Notes: generated by a model from the letters alone, not told the origin. Numbered from the stretch's first letter, positions 53,178 through 61,833 are shown. The stretch: DNA of 64,000 bases from Urbifossiella limnaea (GCF_007747215.1 NZ_CP036273.1:1054001-1118000), one strand, 5' to 3'. Made by a program: numbers and translations.

Positions 53178-54512
53178 TCACACGATCGCCTCGCGGATCA
53201 GCGGCGCATCCTCCACAACCAACTTCACCGGCCGGTTGGCCGGCGTCGTCACGATCGTCTCGGGGTCGATGCCGAGCAGGTGGTACAGCGTCCGGCCGAA
53301 GCTCTCCACCTTGTAGAACTTGTCGGTCACGCGCTCGCCGAGGCGGTCGGTGGCGCCGACCACGCACCCGCCCTTGAACCCGCCGCCGGCCGCCAGCACG
53401 AACTGCGCGTAGTCCCAGTGGTCGCGGCCGGCGCCTGCCGCCTTCGGGTTGTCGATCTTCGGCTTCCGCCCCATCTCGCCGAGCGCCAGCACGATCGTGC
53501 TGTCCAGCAGCCCGCGCACCTCCAGGTCGTCGAGCAGCGCCGACAGGCCGGCGTCGAACATCGGCATCTGCTGCCGGCCGGCCGTGAAGTTGTCGCCGTG
53601 CCAGTCCCAGTAGCCGAGGTTGAAGTGGACGACCGGCACGCCGGCCTCGATGAGCCGCCGCGCCAGCAGGAAGTGGAGCGGGTCGCCGGCCGGGTAGCGC
53701 GTCTGCTTCGGCTTCACCCGGTAGCGGTCGATCGACCGCGCCGGTTCCCTCGACAGGTCGAGCGCCTGCCGCAGCTTCGGCGACCGCAGCAGGTTGAACG
53801 CCGTCTGCTGGTACTGGTCGAGGCCGGCGATGAGTTCGTCGGCGCGGTCGTGCTGGCGGAGGCGGGTGTCGAGCGTCCGCAGCAGGTCGGTGTTGCGGTC
53901 GAGCGCCGGCACCTCGAGTTCGGGGGTGAGCATCCGGGTGACGGAGTCCTTGTCCTTCATCGGGTCGAACACGAGCGGGGCGTGCGCCGGGCCGAGGAAC
54001 GAGCGGGCCAGCGCGTTGTGGGTGTGGACGTCGACTTCGCCCAGAACGGCGTGCGTCGGTAGGTCGGCGGGGCCGGGGCGGAGGCGCTGTACGACACTGC
54101 CGTACATCGGGTACTCGTCGGAGCCCGTGGTGAGGCGCGGGTTCCCGGTGAGCCAGTAGAGCGGCGCCTGGCTGTGGTCGCCGGGCTTGTTCAGCGTGCT
54201 GACGGACCGGATTACCGTGTAGCGGTCGGCCCGCTGCGCGAGCCGCGGCAGCAGCTCGCCGACCTGGAGGCCGACGACGTTCGACGGGATGGGCCGCCAC
54301 TGGCCGCGGTATTCTTCGGGCGAGTCGGGCTTCATGTCGAACATGTCGGTGTGCGGGGGGCCGCCGCCGAGCCAGCAGACGATCATCTGCCGGGCGCGGG
54401 GGGCGGCGCCGGGGGCGGCGTGGGCGCGAAGCACGTCGAGGGCGCCGACGCCGCACAGGCCGAGCCCGCCGGCCCGCAGGAAGTCGCGGCGGGAGGAACG
54501 GGGCGAGGTCAC
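53178..54512 (-). CDS. DUF1501 family exported protein
   Basis: 444 residues from GTG 54512, which overlaps the preceding stop (GTGA). Tat signal SSRRDFLRAGGLGLCGVGALDVL. Family motifs include MIVCWLGGGPPHTDMFDMKPD, QAPLYWLTGNPRL, VVHFNLGYWDWHGDNF, VLALGEMGRKPKIDN, GRDHWDYAQFVLAAGGGFKGG and TLYHLLGIDPETIV. Last gene of the WD40 - DUF1549/1553 - small protein - receiver operon. Probably works with the DUF1549/DUF1553 protein at 55382-57949. Confidence 0.9.
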   Translation of the reverse strand: MTSPRSSRRDFLRAGGLGLCGVGALDVLRAHAAPGAAPRARQMIVCWLGGGPPHTDMFDMKPDSPEEYRGQWRPIPSNVVGLQVGELLPRLAQRADRYTVIRSVSTLNKPGDHSQAPLYWLTGNPRLTTGSDEYPMYGSVVQRLRPGPADLPTHAVLGEVDVHTHNALARSFLGPAHAPLVFDPMKDKDSVTRMLTPELEVPALDRNTDLLRTLDTRLRQHDRADELIAGLDQYQQTAFNLLRSPKLRQALDLSREPARSIDRYRVKPKQTRYPAGDPLHFLLARRLIEAGVPVVHFNLGYWDWHGDNFTAGRQQMPMFDAGLSALLDDLEVRGLLDSTIVLALGEMGRKPKIDNPKAAGAGRDHWDYAQFVLAAGGGFKGGCVVGATDRLGERVTDKFYKVESFGRTLYHLLGIDPETIVTTPANRPVKLVVEDAPLIREAIV

Positions 54513-54967
54513 GGCTGACTCCTCGGCTGGCGGGCCTTGCGGACGGGGCCGACGATCGCCCGCCGCACGGCGGGGAACCAGTCAGATTCGATCCAGGCCA
54601 TGTCATCGAACGGGATAACGCGGCGGGTCTTCCACCCGGCGCAGCGGAGAGCTTCTTCCATCGCCCCGGCGGCCGGTGAATTCGTCGTGTGTATGACAAC
54701 CGGGCAGGCCGGCGGCCGGGCGGCGAGGAACTCGGCCACCTGCCGCCCCTCGCCCTGATCGATCCCACGGCCGTCGGGGCCGGGCTTCAGGTCCAGGTCG
54801 TTGTCGAGGGCCACGAGGATCGTGTCCGGGAGGTGAACCGCGAGGAACGCAATCGCGTCCGGGGCGTTATCGAAGAATCGGAGGTCGAAGGTGTAGAACC
54901 GGTCGGCCAACAGGCGGCGCATGACCGCCTGCCGGTCGGCGTTGTCTTCGACGATCACGATCTTCAT
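54509..54967 (-). CDS. Receiver-like protein (cyclic-phosphate-processing receiver type)
   Basis: 152 residues from ATG 54967. It starts like a response regulator (KIVIVEDNADRQAVMRRLL), with acidic residues E7-D8, and then has TILVALDNDLDLKPGPDGRG, GRQVAEFLAARPPACPVVIHTTNSPAAGAMEEALRCAGW and RRVIPFDDMAWIESDWFPAVRRAI. The DNDLD and HTTNS motifs are those I associate with the cPPR receiver family, predicted to process cyclic phosphates instead of acting in phosphorelay. No output domain. It lies between the 122-aa gene (17 bases) and the DUF1501 gene (overlap). Confidence 0.65.
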   Translation of the reverse strand: MKIVIVEDNADRQAVMRRLLADRFYTFDLRFFDNAPDAIAFLAVHLPDTILVALDNDLDLKPGPDGRGIDQGEGRQVAEFLAARPPACPVVIHTTNSPAAGAMEEALRCAGWKTRRVIPFDDMAWIESDWFPAVRRAIVGPVRKARQPRSQP

Positions 54968-54983
54968 GGCCACCGCGGAGCCC

Positions 54984-55352
54984 TCACGCCAGAACCACTG
55001 GCCGCGACCCGTCCGCCGGGAAGAATCGGACGGCACCACGTTCGACCGTCAATCCCGCCCGCCGCAACTCGTCCGCCACGTCCCGGAGCCCGTCCTCGTC
55101 GTCGAACTTGAACGTACCGGACAGGTTCGTCAGGTCCACGACCCGCCCGCGCCGGACCGTCATGTCCCCGGCGTACATCGCCGGCTGCGCCCCGCCCAGC
55201 ACCTTCGGGTGAAGGTGCGGGCCGTCCGGTAGGACGTGAACCGTTCCGTTCGCGTCCCGGACGTACACGTCTCCCCCGTCTGCGAGGCCGGCCGCCACGG
55301 GGCGGGTACGCGGGTCGGCCGGGGAGGGTGTCGGGTCGAGGGGCGATTTCAT
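54984..55352 (-). CDS. 122-aa hypothetical protein next to the receiver gene
   Basis: Reads KSPLDPTPSPADPRTRPVAAG, GDVYVRDANGTVHVLPDGPHLHPKVLGGAQPAMYAGDMTVRRGRVVDLTNLSGTFKFDDEDGLRDVADELRRAGLTV and ends RPVVLA. The beta-rich segment with HPxxLxGxxPxxYAGDMTV and TNxSGTF is a pattern met in toxin- or immunity-type modules, but I cannot name the family. ATG 55352 has only a weak ribosome site. Located 29 bases after the DUF1549/1553 gene stop, so probably co-transcribed. Confidence 0.5.
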   Translation of the reverse strand: MKSPLDPTPSPADPRTRPVAAGLADGGDVYVRDANGTVHVLPDGPHLHPKVLGGAQPAMYAGDMTVRRGRVVDLTNLSGTFKFDDEDGLRDVADELRRAGLTVERGAVRFFPADGSRPVVLA

Positions 55353-55381
55353 CGAACCCGCCGTCGCTTCATGATACCCGC

Positions 55382-57949
55382 TCAGTGCTGCAGCACGAAC
55401 TCCCGCGTGTTCAGTAGCCCCCATAGGACGCCGTGCAACCCGGCCTCGGGCGTCGGGGCCGTCCGCACGTACTCGGCGCACGCCGCCCGCTCCGCGGCCG
55501 ACGGCAACCGGCCCAGCGCCGCCAGGAACAGCTCCTCCACCTTGTCGGCGCCGGCCGCCTTCGACAGCTTCGCCACGCGGCCGTTCGGGTCACGGATCTT
55601 GAGCCACACCTGCGGGTGGTTCGCCAGCGTCAACACCTGCAGCACCGACGCCCCGCCGTCGCGCTCGCAGTCGCACTGCACCGCCGCGTTCCGCGTCGGC
55701 CGGCCGTACTGCTCCAGCACGAACACCACGAACGGGTTCCGCGGCGCGAACGGCACCTCCACCGCCTTCACGTCGGCCGGCCAGTGGTGGTACTGCATGT
55801 CCATCTTCTCGGCCACGCCGGTCGCGGTGCTCAGCGCGTCGAGGAACACCTCGGCCGGCAGCCGCCGCAGCGGGAACGCGGCGTAGTTCGCCCGGTCGGT
55901 CGAGGCTTCCGGCCGCGGCGTACTCGATTGCTGATACGTGCGGCTGAGTAGGATCGTGCGGTGGAGCCAGCGCAGGTCGTACTTGTTGGCGATGAACCCG
56001 TCGCGCAACTCCTTCAGCAGCGCCGGGTGGGTGGCGGGGTTGAACGCCGACAGGTTGTCCGGCGGGTCGATCAGGCCGCGGCCAAAGTAGTGCGCCCAGA
56101 CGCGGTTCACGATCGCCCGCGCGAAGTACGGGTTGTCCGGCCGCCGCATCCACGCCACCACCGCCGCGCGCGGGTCCACGTCGGGAGGCAGTTCCAGCAC
56201 CTCCGCCGCCCCCGGCAGACGCAACCCGGCCGCCTCGCGGGTGCCGAGCGGGCTCGTCACCGACGCGGCCTTCGCCGTCGGCAGGAGGCGAATCTCGGCG
56301 TGCATCACGCGGCGGGCGACCTCGGGCATGAGCTTCGACTTCTTCTCCAGCTGCTGCGTCTCGCGGCGGAAGTCGTCGGCCATCGCCATCACGGCCTTGT
56401 GGTTCGCCAGCTCGGCCGCCGGCCGCTTGCCGAGCTTGTCGAGGTCGGCCTTCGCGGCCTTCGCCAGCTCGTCGAGCCGCTTACCGTCGCCCTCCTTCCG
56501 CTGCTTCACGACGGCTTCGAGGCGCTTCCCCTCGGCGTCGTAGCGCTTCTGCTGCTCGGCCGCGTCGGGGAAGCGCTTCTCGTTGTCGCCCTGGAAGCCG
56601 ACCTTGCGGACGCGGGTGAAGAAGTTGGCGAACTGGAGCAGGTCGTCCTGCTGCCACACGTCGTGCGGGTGGCGGTGGCACTGGGCGCACTCCAGCCGTA
56701 GGCCGAGGAAGCTGTGCGCCACCTGCATCGCCCCGCCGACGCCGTCGGCCCCGCGGCGCTGCCAGTACAGGTCGAGCGTGCGGCGGTTGCGGTACAGGTC
56801 CAGGTCCGGCCGGCCGGGGCGATACCCCTCGAACAGTGCCTCCACCTCCGCGGCGTACTCCGCGGCCGTGCGCCCGTCGCGGCTCGTCGCCGTCAGGATG
56901 CGTTCGACGAACACGTCGTAGGGCGTGTTCTCCTCCAGCCGCGCCCGCACCCACGCCTGGAAGCGCGGGGCGTCGGCTTCCAGCGTCAGGGCGTCGGCGT
57001 AGACGCCGAAGTCGGCGGCCTTCAGCAGGTCGCAGAAGCGGAGCGTCCACAGCGCGGCGTGGCCGGGGCGGCGCAACAGCTCGTCGATCTTCTTGACGCG
57101 CTTGTCGGCGGCGGTGTCGGCGAGAAAGGCGCGCACCTCGTCGGGCGTCGGCAGCTCGCCGGTCACGTCGAGGTGCGCGCGGCGGAGGAACGTGGCGTCG
57201 TCCGCGAGGTCAGCGGGCGGCAGGTTCAGCTGCCGCAGCCGGGCGAGGACGTGCGCGTCCACGAAGTTGTTCGCGGTCACGTCGGGGAACGCACCCACCG
57301 CTGGGCGTGGGATCAGCACCCGCGCCAGCGTCGGTTCGGCGCGGTATCGCACGACCAGCGCCGCCTCGCCGGCCGTCTTCGCGGTCACGCGGCCGGCGGC
57401 GTCCACGGTCGCGGCGGCCCGGTCCTGCGACTCGAAGGAGCAGAACGCCGTCACGTCTTCGGTGCGGCCGTGGGCGAATGTCGCCTGCACCTTCAGGGCG
57501 TAATCGTCGCCGGGCTTCGCGACGTGTTCCACCGGCGTGACCCGCAGCGCGGTCACCCGCGACGGCGCGTCCGCGGGGGCGCCGGCGGCGATCCAGCGGC
57601 GCAGCACCTCGTACTCGGCGCCGCCCGGCCGCAACCGCACACCGCCCCCGTGCTCGGCCTCGCCGGTCGCCTTGCGAAGCAAGAGGCTGGCCGCGGGGTC
57701 GGCGAAGTTCACCCGGCGGCCGCCGAACTCGCGCAGCAGCCGCTCGCGGTCGCCGGCGGGGTCGGCGCCGAACAGCGACAGCTTGAACCCGTTCTGCCCG
57801 CGGACGGCGCCGTGGCAGGCGCCGCCGTTGCACCCCAGCCGGCTGAACAGCGCCGCGACGTGCCGGTCGTAGGACGGCGCGTCGTCAGCCCGCGCCGCGG
57901 CGGGGACGAGGAGCAGGGCGAGCAGGGCGAGCGCGGCGAGGCGTGTCAT
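55382..57949 (-). CDS. Cytochrome-like DUF1549/DUF1553 protein with Ig-like domain
   Basis: 855 residues from ATG 57949. Signal peptide (LAALALLALLLVPAAARA), then an unusual haem-type motif CNGGACHGA near residue 40 (C-x4-C-H instead of CxxCH), a bacterial Ig-like (BIG2) domain near 155-225 (DDYALKVQATFAHGRTEDVTAFCSFESQD), DUF1549 (VDAHVLARLRQLNLPPADLADDATFLRRAHLDVTG, with CAQCHRHPHDVW near 430), a lysine-rich helical insert (about 470-550), and DUF1553 (YFARAIVNRVWAHYFGRGLIDPPDNLS). The ATG overlaps the WD40 stop (ATGA). Confidence 0.9.
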   Translation of the reverse strand: MTRLAALALLALLLVPAAARADDAPSYDRHVAALFSRLGCNGGACHGAVRGQNGFKLSLFGADPAGDRERLLREFGGRRVNFADPAASLLLRKATGEAEHGGGVRLRPGGAEYEVLRRWIAAGAPADAPSRVTALRVTPVEHVAKPGDDYALKVQATFAHGRTEDVTAFCSFESQDRAAATVDAAGRVTAKTAGEAALVVRYRAEPTLARVLIPRPAVGAFPDVTANNFVDAHVLARLRQLNLPPADLADDATFLRRAHLDVTGELPTPDEVRAFLADTAADKRVKKIDELLRRPGHAALWTLRFCDLLKAADFGVYADALTLEADAPRFQAWVRARLEENTPYDVFVERILTATSRDGRTAAEYAAEVEALFEGYRPGRPDLDLYRNRRTLDLYWQRRGADGVGGAMQVAHSFLGLRLECAQCHRHPHDVWQQDDLLQFANFFTRVRKVGFQGDNEKRFPDAAEQQKRYDAEGKRLEAVVKQRKEGDGKRLDELAKAAKADLDKLGKRPAAELANHKAVMAMADDFRRETQQLEKKSKLMPEVARRVMHAEIRLLPTAKAASVTSPLGTREAAGLRLPGAAEVLELPPDVDPRAAVVAWMRRPDNPYFARAIVNRVWAHYFGRGLIDPPDNLSAFNPATHPALLKELRDGFIANKYDLRWLHRTILLSRTYQQSSTPRPEASTDRANYAAFPLRRLPAEVFLDALSTATGVAEKMDMQYHHWPADVKAVEVPFAPRNPFVVFVLEQYGRPTRNAAVQCDCERDGGASVLQVLTLANHPQVWLKIRDPNGRVAKLSKAAGADKVEELFLAALGRLPSAAERAACAEYVRTAPTPEAGLHGVLWGLLNTREFVLQH

Positions 57950-58896
57950 CGGGGGAGGGTCCACACTTTCACGGGCTTGTCCCAACTGCCGGCGGCGAGG
58001 CGGGGGCGGGTCGGGTCGAAGGCCAGAGCCAGCACCTCGCCGGTGTGGCGGAGGGCGGCACGCTCGGTCCAGTCGGCGGTGTTCCAGAGGCGGACGTCGC
58101 CGGGGCGGTGCCAGTCGCCGTCGCCGCTGGCGAGGGTGCGGCCGTCGGCCGAGAAGCCCACCGCCCACACGTCGCCGGCGTGGCCCTTGAGGCAGGCGAC
58201 GTCCTCGGTCGTGCGGGCGTTGGGCACCCGCACGACGCCGTACCGGGTGCCGGCCGCGAGTCATTTCCCGTCCGGCGACACGGCCAGCGACCGCACCTCG
58301 GCGGCCCGGAGGTTCGTCGCCCGGGTGTCGTGCGCCAGGTCTGTCAGGTTCCAGAAGCGGACGGTGTCGTCCGAGCCGGCGGAGAGCAGCCGCGACCCGT
58401 CCGGGGCGAAGGAGACGGCGTTCACCCACGACCTATGGCCGTCCAGCTTCGCCGTTTCCTTCGCGGTCGCGGCGTTCCACAGGCGGATGGTGGCGTCGAT
58501 GCCCCCGGTGGCGACGGTCTTCCCGTCGGGCGACACGGCTACCGTCATGACGACGCCCGTGTGGCCGGTGAGGGTGTGGCGCATCTCGCCGGTCGCGGCG
58601 TCCCACAGCCTCGCGGTGTGGTCGAAGCTGGCGGTGGCGAGCGTCTTGCCGTCGGGGGTCCCCGCCACGGCTGAGGCGTTATCGGTGTGGCCCTTCAGCG
58701 TCGCCATCTCGCGACAGGTGTCGGCGTCCCACAGCTTGACGGTCTTGTCGGCGCTGGCGGTGGCGAGGTGCTTGCCGTCCGGCGAGAAGGCGACGCCCGC
58801 GACCCAGCCGGTGTGGCCCTTGAGCGTGCGCGCGTCGTCGACCGGCTGGGCGGCGACGAGGGCGAGCACGGCGGACGCGACCAGGAGGCGGGGCAA
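57946..58896 (-). pseudogene. Exported WD40-repeat protein gene with an in-frame TGA
   Basis: From the TTG at 58896 a signal peptide (RLLVASAVLALVAAQP) leads into WD40 repeats with the GHTxxVxxVAFSPDGKxLATASxDxTVKLWD core. After five repeats the frame meets TGA at 58263-58261, in SPDGK*LAAGTRYG, and then continues in the same frame with two more repeats (GHAGDVWAVGFSADGRTLASGDGD) to the true end at 57946. Full length would be 316 residues, a seven-bladed propeller. A single G-to-A change (TGG to TGA) could explain the stop. Usually the first gene of WD40 - DUF1549/1553 - DUF1501 operons. Read-through or sequencing error are alternatives. Confidence 0.75.
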
Positions 58897-58962
58897 GGGG
58901 AGTGTCCCCGGGGGTAGGCAGTGGGATTATCGCACAGCGGGGCGGCGGGGGCAAGCGTTCGG

Positions 58963-59021
58963 CGTGGGGCCGGTTTCCAACCGGCCTGCCTGGGCAAGGC
59001 CGGTTGGAAACCAGCCCCACG
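58963..59021. repeat. 24-bp inverted repeat (REP-like) between divergent genes
   Basis: Arms at 58963-58986 and 58998-59021 match with one mismatch around an 11-base loop (TGCCTGGGCAA). The arm core GGTTTCCAACCGGCC is itself partly self-complementary. It fills the space between the WD40 gene (minus) and the terpene-cyclase-like gene (plus). Its form suggests a dispersed REP-type element rather than a terminator, as both flanking genes point away. Confidence 0.65.
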
Positions 59022-59076
59022 TCAAGCCCCCGACTCGCCTGTTGCCCCCGCGCGGCCCCCGGTGTGGCGTGGGGCC

Positions 59077-59463
59077 ATGCGCACCGCCGTCCTTCTCGCC
59101 ACACTCGTCGCCACGATCCCGGCCCCGGCCGCCGAGCCCGCCGACACCCTCGCCGACCTCCGCGGCTTCTTCGCCAAAACCGCCCGCCCCGACGGCTCGT
59201 TCCGCCCCGGCACCGAACCCGCCTACGAGGGCATGTCCGACAGCGCGTTCAGCGACCTCGCCCCGGTCGCCTACGCCGTCGTGCTCCACAGGACGTTCGG
59301 CTGGAAGCTCCCCGACGAGGCCAAGACGCGCGAGTTCCTCCTCAGCCGCCAGCGCGACGACGGCTCGTTCGTCAACGTGGCCGGCACCGTCGGCCCCGAC
59401 TCGGCCGCGGGCCGGGCCTACAACACGACGATGGCCGTGATGGCGCTGAACAGGTCGCGGTAG
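59077..59463 (+). pseudogene. 5' part of a prenyltransferase/terpene-cyclase-like (alpha-toroid) gene
   Basis: A signal peptide (RTAVLLATLVATIPAPAA) is followed by repeats with the family's QW-type look: LRGFFAKTARPDGSFRPG, FSDLAPVAYAVVLHRTFGWKLP and FLLSRQRDDGSFVNVAGTVG, then AAGRAYNTTMAVMALNR. At 59461 the sequence changes abruptly into the 3' end of a group II intron lying in the other direction, which supplies the stop codon. Relatives have several more repeats, so at least half of the protein is lost. The original role, inferred from family members in planctomycetes, would be an exported alpha/alpha-barrel protein, not necessarily a cyclase. Confidence 0.6.
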
Positions 59464-59655
59464 GGACGGCCCTTTCGGGCTGCCCCCCGCACAGATGCGG
59501 ACGAGCGGAATTACCGCATCCGGCTCTTACCTCGGGTGCTCGGCGTCGAACCGCACGTTCGGATAGGGATGCTGGATCTTGGGCCGCGGAACGAAGAAGG
59601 CAATCCGCGGGCGGAACCGCTCCCAGTTCATCCGGCCCTTCTGGCCCCGGCGTTC
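59461..59655 (-). mobile_element. 3' remnant of a second group II intron (class-C-like)
   Basis: On the minus strand the region reads the C-terminus of an intron reverse transcriptase (GRMNWERFRPRIAFF, KIQHPYPNVRFDAEHPR, stop), then domain V beginning AGAGCCGGATGCGGTAATTC and GTGCGGGGGGC, then domain VI, ending CCCTAC at 59461. The form of domain V differs from that of the intron at 21.3 kb. Upstream parts (domains I-IV and most of the RT) are absent. It is inserted antisense in the terpene-cyclase-like gene. Confidence 0.7.
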
Positions 59656-59664
59656 GTGCAGGCC

Positions 59665-60074
59665 ACCGGCGGCAACCGGCTACTGACCTTCGGCACGGTC
59701 GAGGGGGTCATCGAGCGGGGGTTCCCCGCCGCCAGCTACCAGGCCACGCTGTTCGCCTGCACCCGCCGCCTGCCGACGCCGGTGCTGTACCTGGAGGCGA
59801 CGCTGGCCCACAAGAAGGACGTGAAGCGGCGGATGGCAACGCCAGGCATGATTCTCGACGACCCGCAGCCGGGCGAACTGCGGGCGGTGAAGGTGATCCC
59901 GAACCCGGCGGCGCAGGAGGACGGGTTCTTCATCCCGACCAACATGCGGGTTCCCCCCCGCCTCGGTGACCCCAGGCACGAGCAGCACGAGGAGATGCTG
60001 GAATGGCGGGGCCGTTCGACCCCAAAGCCTTCGACCCCAAGAAGGCGACGAGGGAGATGAGGAAGGTGACGTGA
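59665..60074 (+). pseudogene. Debris with a pRiA4b ORF-3-like C-terminus
   Basis: The frame carries GGNRLLTFGTVEGVIERGFPAASYQATLFACTRRLPTPVLYLEATLAHKKDVKRRMATPGMIL, of unknown family, then HEQHEEMLEWRG; after a one-base shift it continues FDPKAFDPKKATREMRKVT and stop at 60074. The last part closely resembles the 40-aa gene at 26936-27058. At least one frameshift and no start codon, so the piece is dead. It may be a join of two unrelated fragments. Confidence 0.5.
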
Positions 60075-60108
60075 CCGAGATCACATCGCTTGCGGATTGG
60101 TGAACGCC

Positions 60109-60806
60109 ATGCTCCTCGAACCCCAGGATGTCGAACTGTTCTTCCGGCTGCACCGGACGCTGATGTTCTTCGTGAACCAGCGCCTCCGGGTGATCCCCGA
60201 CACGCTCGACACCCCCGGAACAATTCGCCGCCGTGTCCCCGGAAGTCCGGCTCAAGGTCCGTGACGCCTTCCTCGCCGACGTCGGCCTGATCGAGTCCTT
60301 CGCCGCCGAGAACCCGGCCCGGTTGCCGGAGGACGACCTCGCCATCGTCCGCTCCTGGCGGCATCTCGTGGCGGGCAAGTTCTACGTCTTCCGGGAACTG
60401 GCGAAGTACACGGTGCTCCTCTCGACCGAGCGGCAACCCGTCGCCTACGGCGTCCTGGCCCTGTCGCAGCCGTTCGAGGACTTGATCGGCCCCTACCTGC
60501 CGGTCCTGACGCAGACGGTCCTGCTGCCCTTCAAGGGCAGGATCGTGTACGACGGTCTGATGACCAGCTACCGCATCTCGTTCGGCCCCGGCATCCGGCG
60601 GAATCTGACCGAGGATTTCAAGGGGGCCAAGCTGCGGCACGGGATCGTCACGTCGCTCCCGATGTCGGGCGAGCCGGTGGCGCCGGCGGCGATCACCCCG
60701 AAGGCCACGCCCCGCCCGAAGGCTCAACCGCCGAAAACGGAGGCGGCTGACGTTTCGAAAGTCATCGTCGGACTGACCGACCAGTTCTGCCGGGAGCATC
60801 TAACAC
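60109..60806 (+). pseudogene. Frameshifted and truncated gene ending in a DUF6398-like start
   Basis: From ATG 60109: LLEPQDVELFFRLHRTLMFFVNQRLRVIPDTLDTP. At a run of five C (60212-60216) the frame moves; with four C it would read TPEQFAAVSPEVRLKVRDAFLADVGLIESF and on to KFYVFRELAKYTVLL and YDGLMTSYRISFGPGIRRNLTEDF. The end, VSKVIVGLTDQFCREHLT, matches the DUF6398-type start seen at 24340-24516, after which homology is lost at the border with transposase debris (about 60806). Function unknown. Confidence 0.55.
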
Positions 60807-60818
60807 TACAGCGCTGGT

Positions 60819-61125
60819 TCAGGTCACACAGGCGTTCCGCCGCTTCTTATGCGACTTGGCGGCCTGGGCGTTCCGCCGCTGATGGTACAAGAGCACCTCG
60901 CTCGTGTGCCGGATCACCCCGACGCCGCGCCGCCGGCGGAACAGACCGGCGCACCTCACGTTTAACGCCCGGCTCACCTGCTTCTGCGGCACCCGCGGGT
61001 TTTCCCCCCTCAGCCGCTCGGTGTGAGCCGCGACGAATCCAAGCACGATCGCCTTGAGTTCGAGGCTGCACACCGCCAGCCCCAAGGAGATCGCCGCCAG
61101 CGGCGCGAGGGCACCGACAGGGCCG
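60819..61125 (-). pseudogene. Transposase C-terminal fragment
   Basis: Reads ISLGLAVCSLELKAIVLGFVAAHTERLRGENPRVPQKQVSRALNVRCAGLFRRRRGVGVIRHTSEVLLYHQRRNAQAAKSHKKRR and stop at 60819 (described in parts; basic C-terminus). The composition and the HTERLRGE element suggest the end of a DDE transposase, family not certain. No catalytic part remains. It separates two other fragments and is probably the scar of an insertion followed by deletion. Confidence 0.4.
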
Positions 61126-61129
61126 ACCC

Positions 61130-61574
61130 GGTGATTGACGACTTCACGCACGGGTGGGGGGACTGGTACACGTTGTCCGCCGACAACCCCCACCATTGGG
61201 AGTTCTCCACCCGGAAGCTGGCCGACCCGAAGTGGCGGGGGCAAGCCGGCCAGCGGCTCACGGTCGAGGTCCGGGCCGAGAAGCCGAACGAACTCGTCGT
61301 CGTGCTGACGGAGAACGTCTTCCGGTCGTATCGGGGCAAGCAGAAGGAGTTCGCGGCCCTCCTGAAACTCGTCGGGAGGGATACGCAGGCTGTCCCGCTG
61401 GGGCCGAAGGACTTCCGGGCCAACGATGGCGAGGCGTTGTCATCCTGGCAAAACGTCGATCTGCTCTCGTTCCGGGCGTACCACGAGCGGGGCGACAAGC
61501 TGCTCGGCAGCAAGGGCTGGGCGGGACCGCAGCCGGTGTTCACGAAGCTGTGGTGGCAGGCTGGTGGGAAATGA
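61130..61574 (+). pseudogene. 3' fragment of a gene for an exported-hydrolase-like protein
   Basis: In frame from about 61130: VIDDFTHGWGDWYTLSADNPHHWEFSTRKLADPKWRG, then RLTVEVRAEKPNELVVVLTENVFRSYRGKQKEFAALLKL, LSSWQNVDLLSFRAYHE and FTKLWWQAGGK, stop at 61574. It resembles the C-terminal beta-sandwich (carbohydrate-binding-like) domain of planctomycete secreted hydrolases. The enzymatic part is missing. An apparent start at 61023 belongs to the transposase debris, so this is not a real gene start. Confidence 0.45.
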
Positions 61575-61779
61575 CACCCCCATCGAATCGCTGCCCAGCC
61601 TCGGCCCCCCGGGGTGCCGAATGGCGACGGGCCATCGCCCATCAGGCCGACACCCCCCAGGTAGGGCGAGTAGCTGCGTGTGGAGCCTCCGTACAATCGA
61701 TCACCGGAACACCCGGGTGGCGGCCGACGGTCAACTCCGGTGCCGCCCGTCGAGCCCCACGGCGACGAGCACGGAGGCA

Positions 61780-61833
61780 CCGGAATTGGTGACCCGGGCG
61801 AGGCCGGCGGCCGGCCCGGGTCGCCGATTCCGG
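61780..61833. repeat. 20-bp inverted repeat in the 61575-61909 gap
   Basis: Arms at 61780-61799 and 61814-61833 (CCGGAAT... and ...ATTCCGG) match at 18 of 20 positions around a 14-base GC loop. It lies 77 bases downstream of the stop of the minus-strand DUF1552 gene and may act as its terminator. No gene is seen in the rest of the 335-base gap. Confidence 0.5.

Noticed and set aside
59680-60378. 232-codon minus-strand frame in the debris region
   Set aside because: It spans borders of several identifiable plus-strand fragments and carries no recognisable features.
61023-61574. An intact 183-aa gene starting at 61023
   Set aside because: The first 35 codons overlap antisense transposase debris; only the part from about 61130 looks like protein, so it is treated as a 3' fragment.
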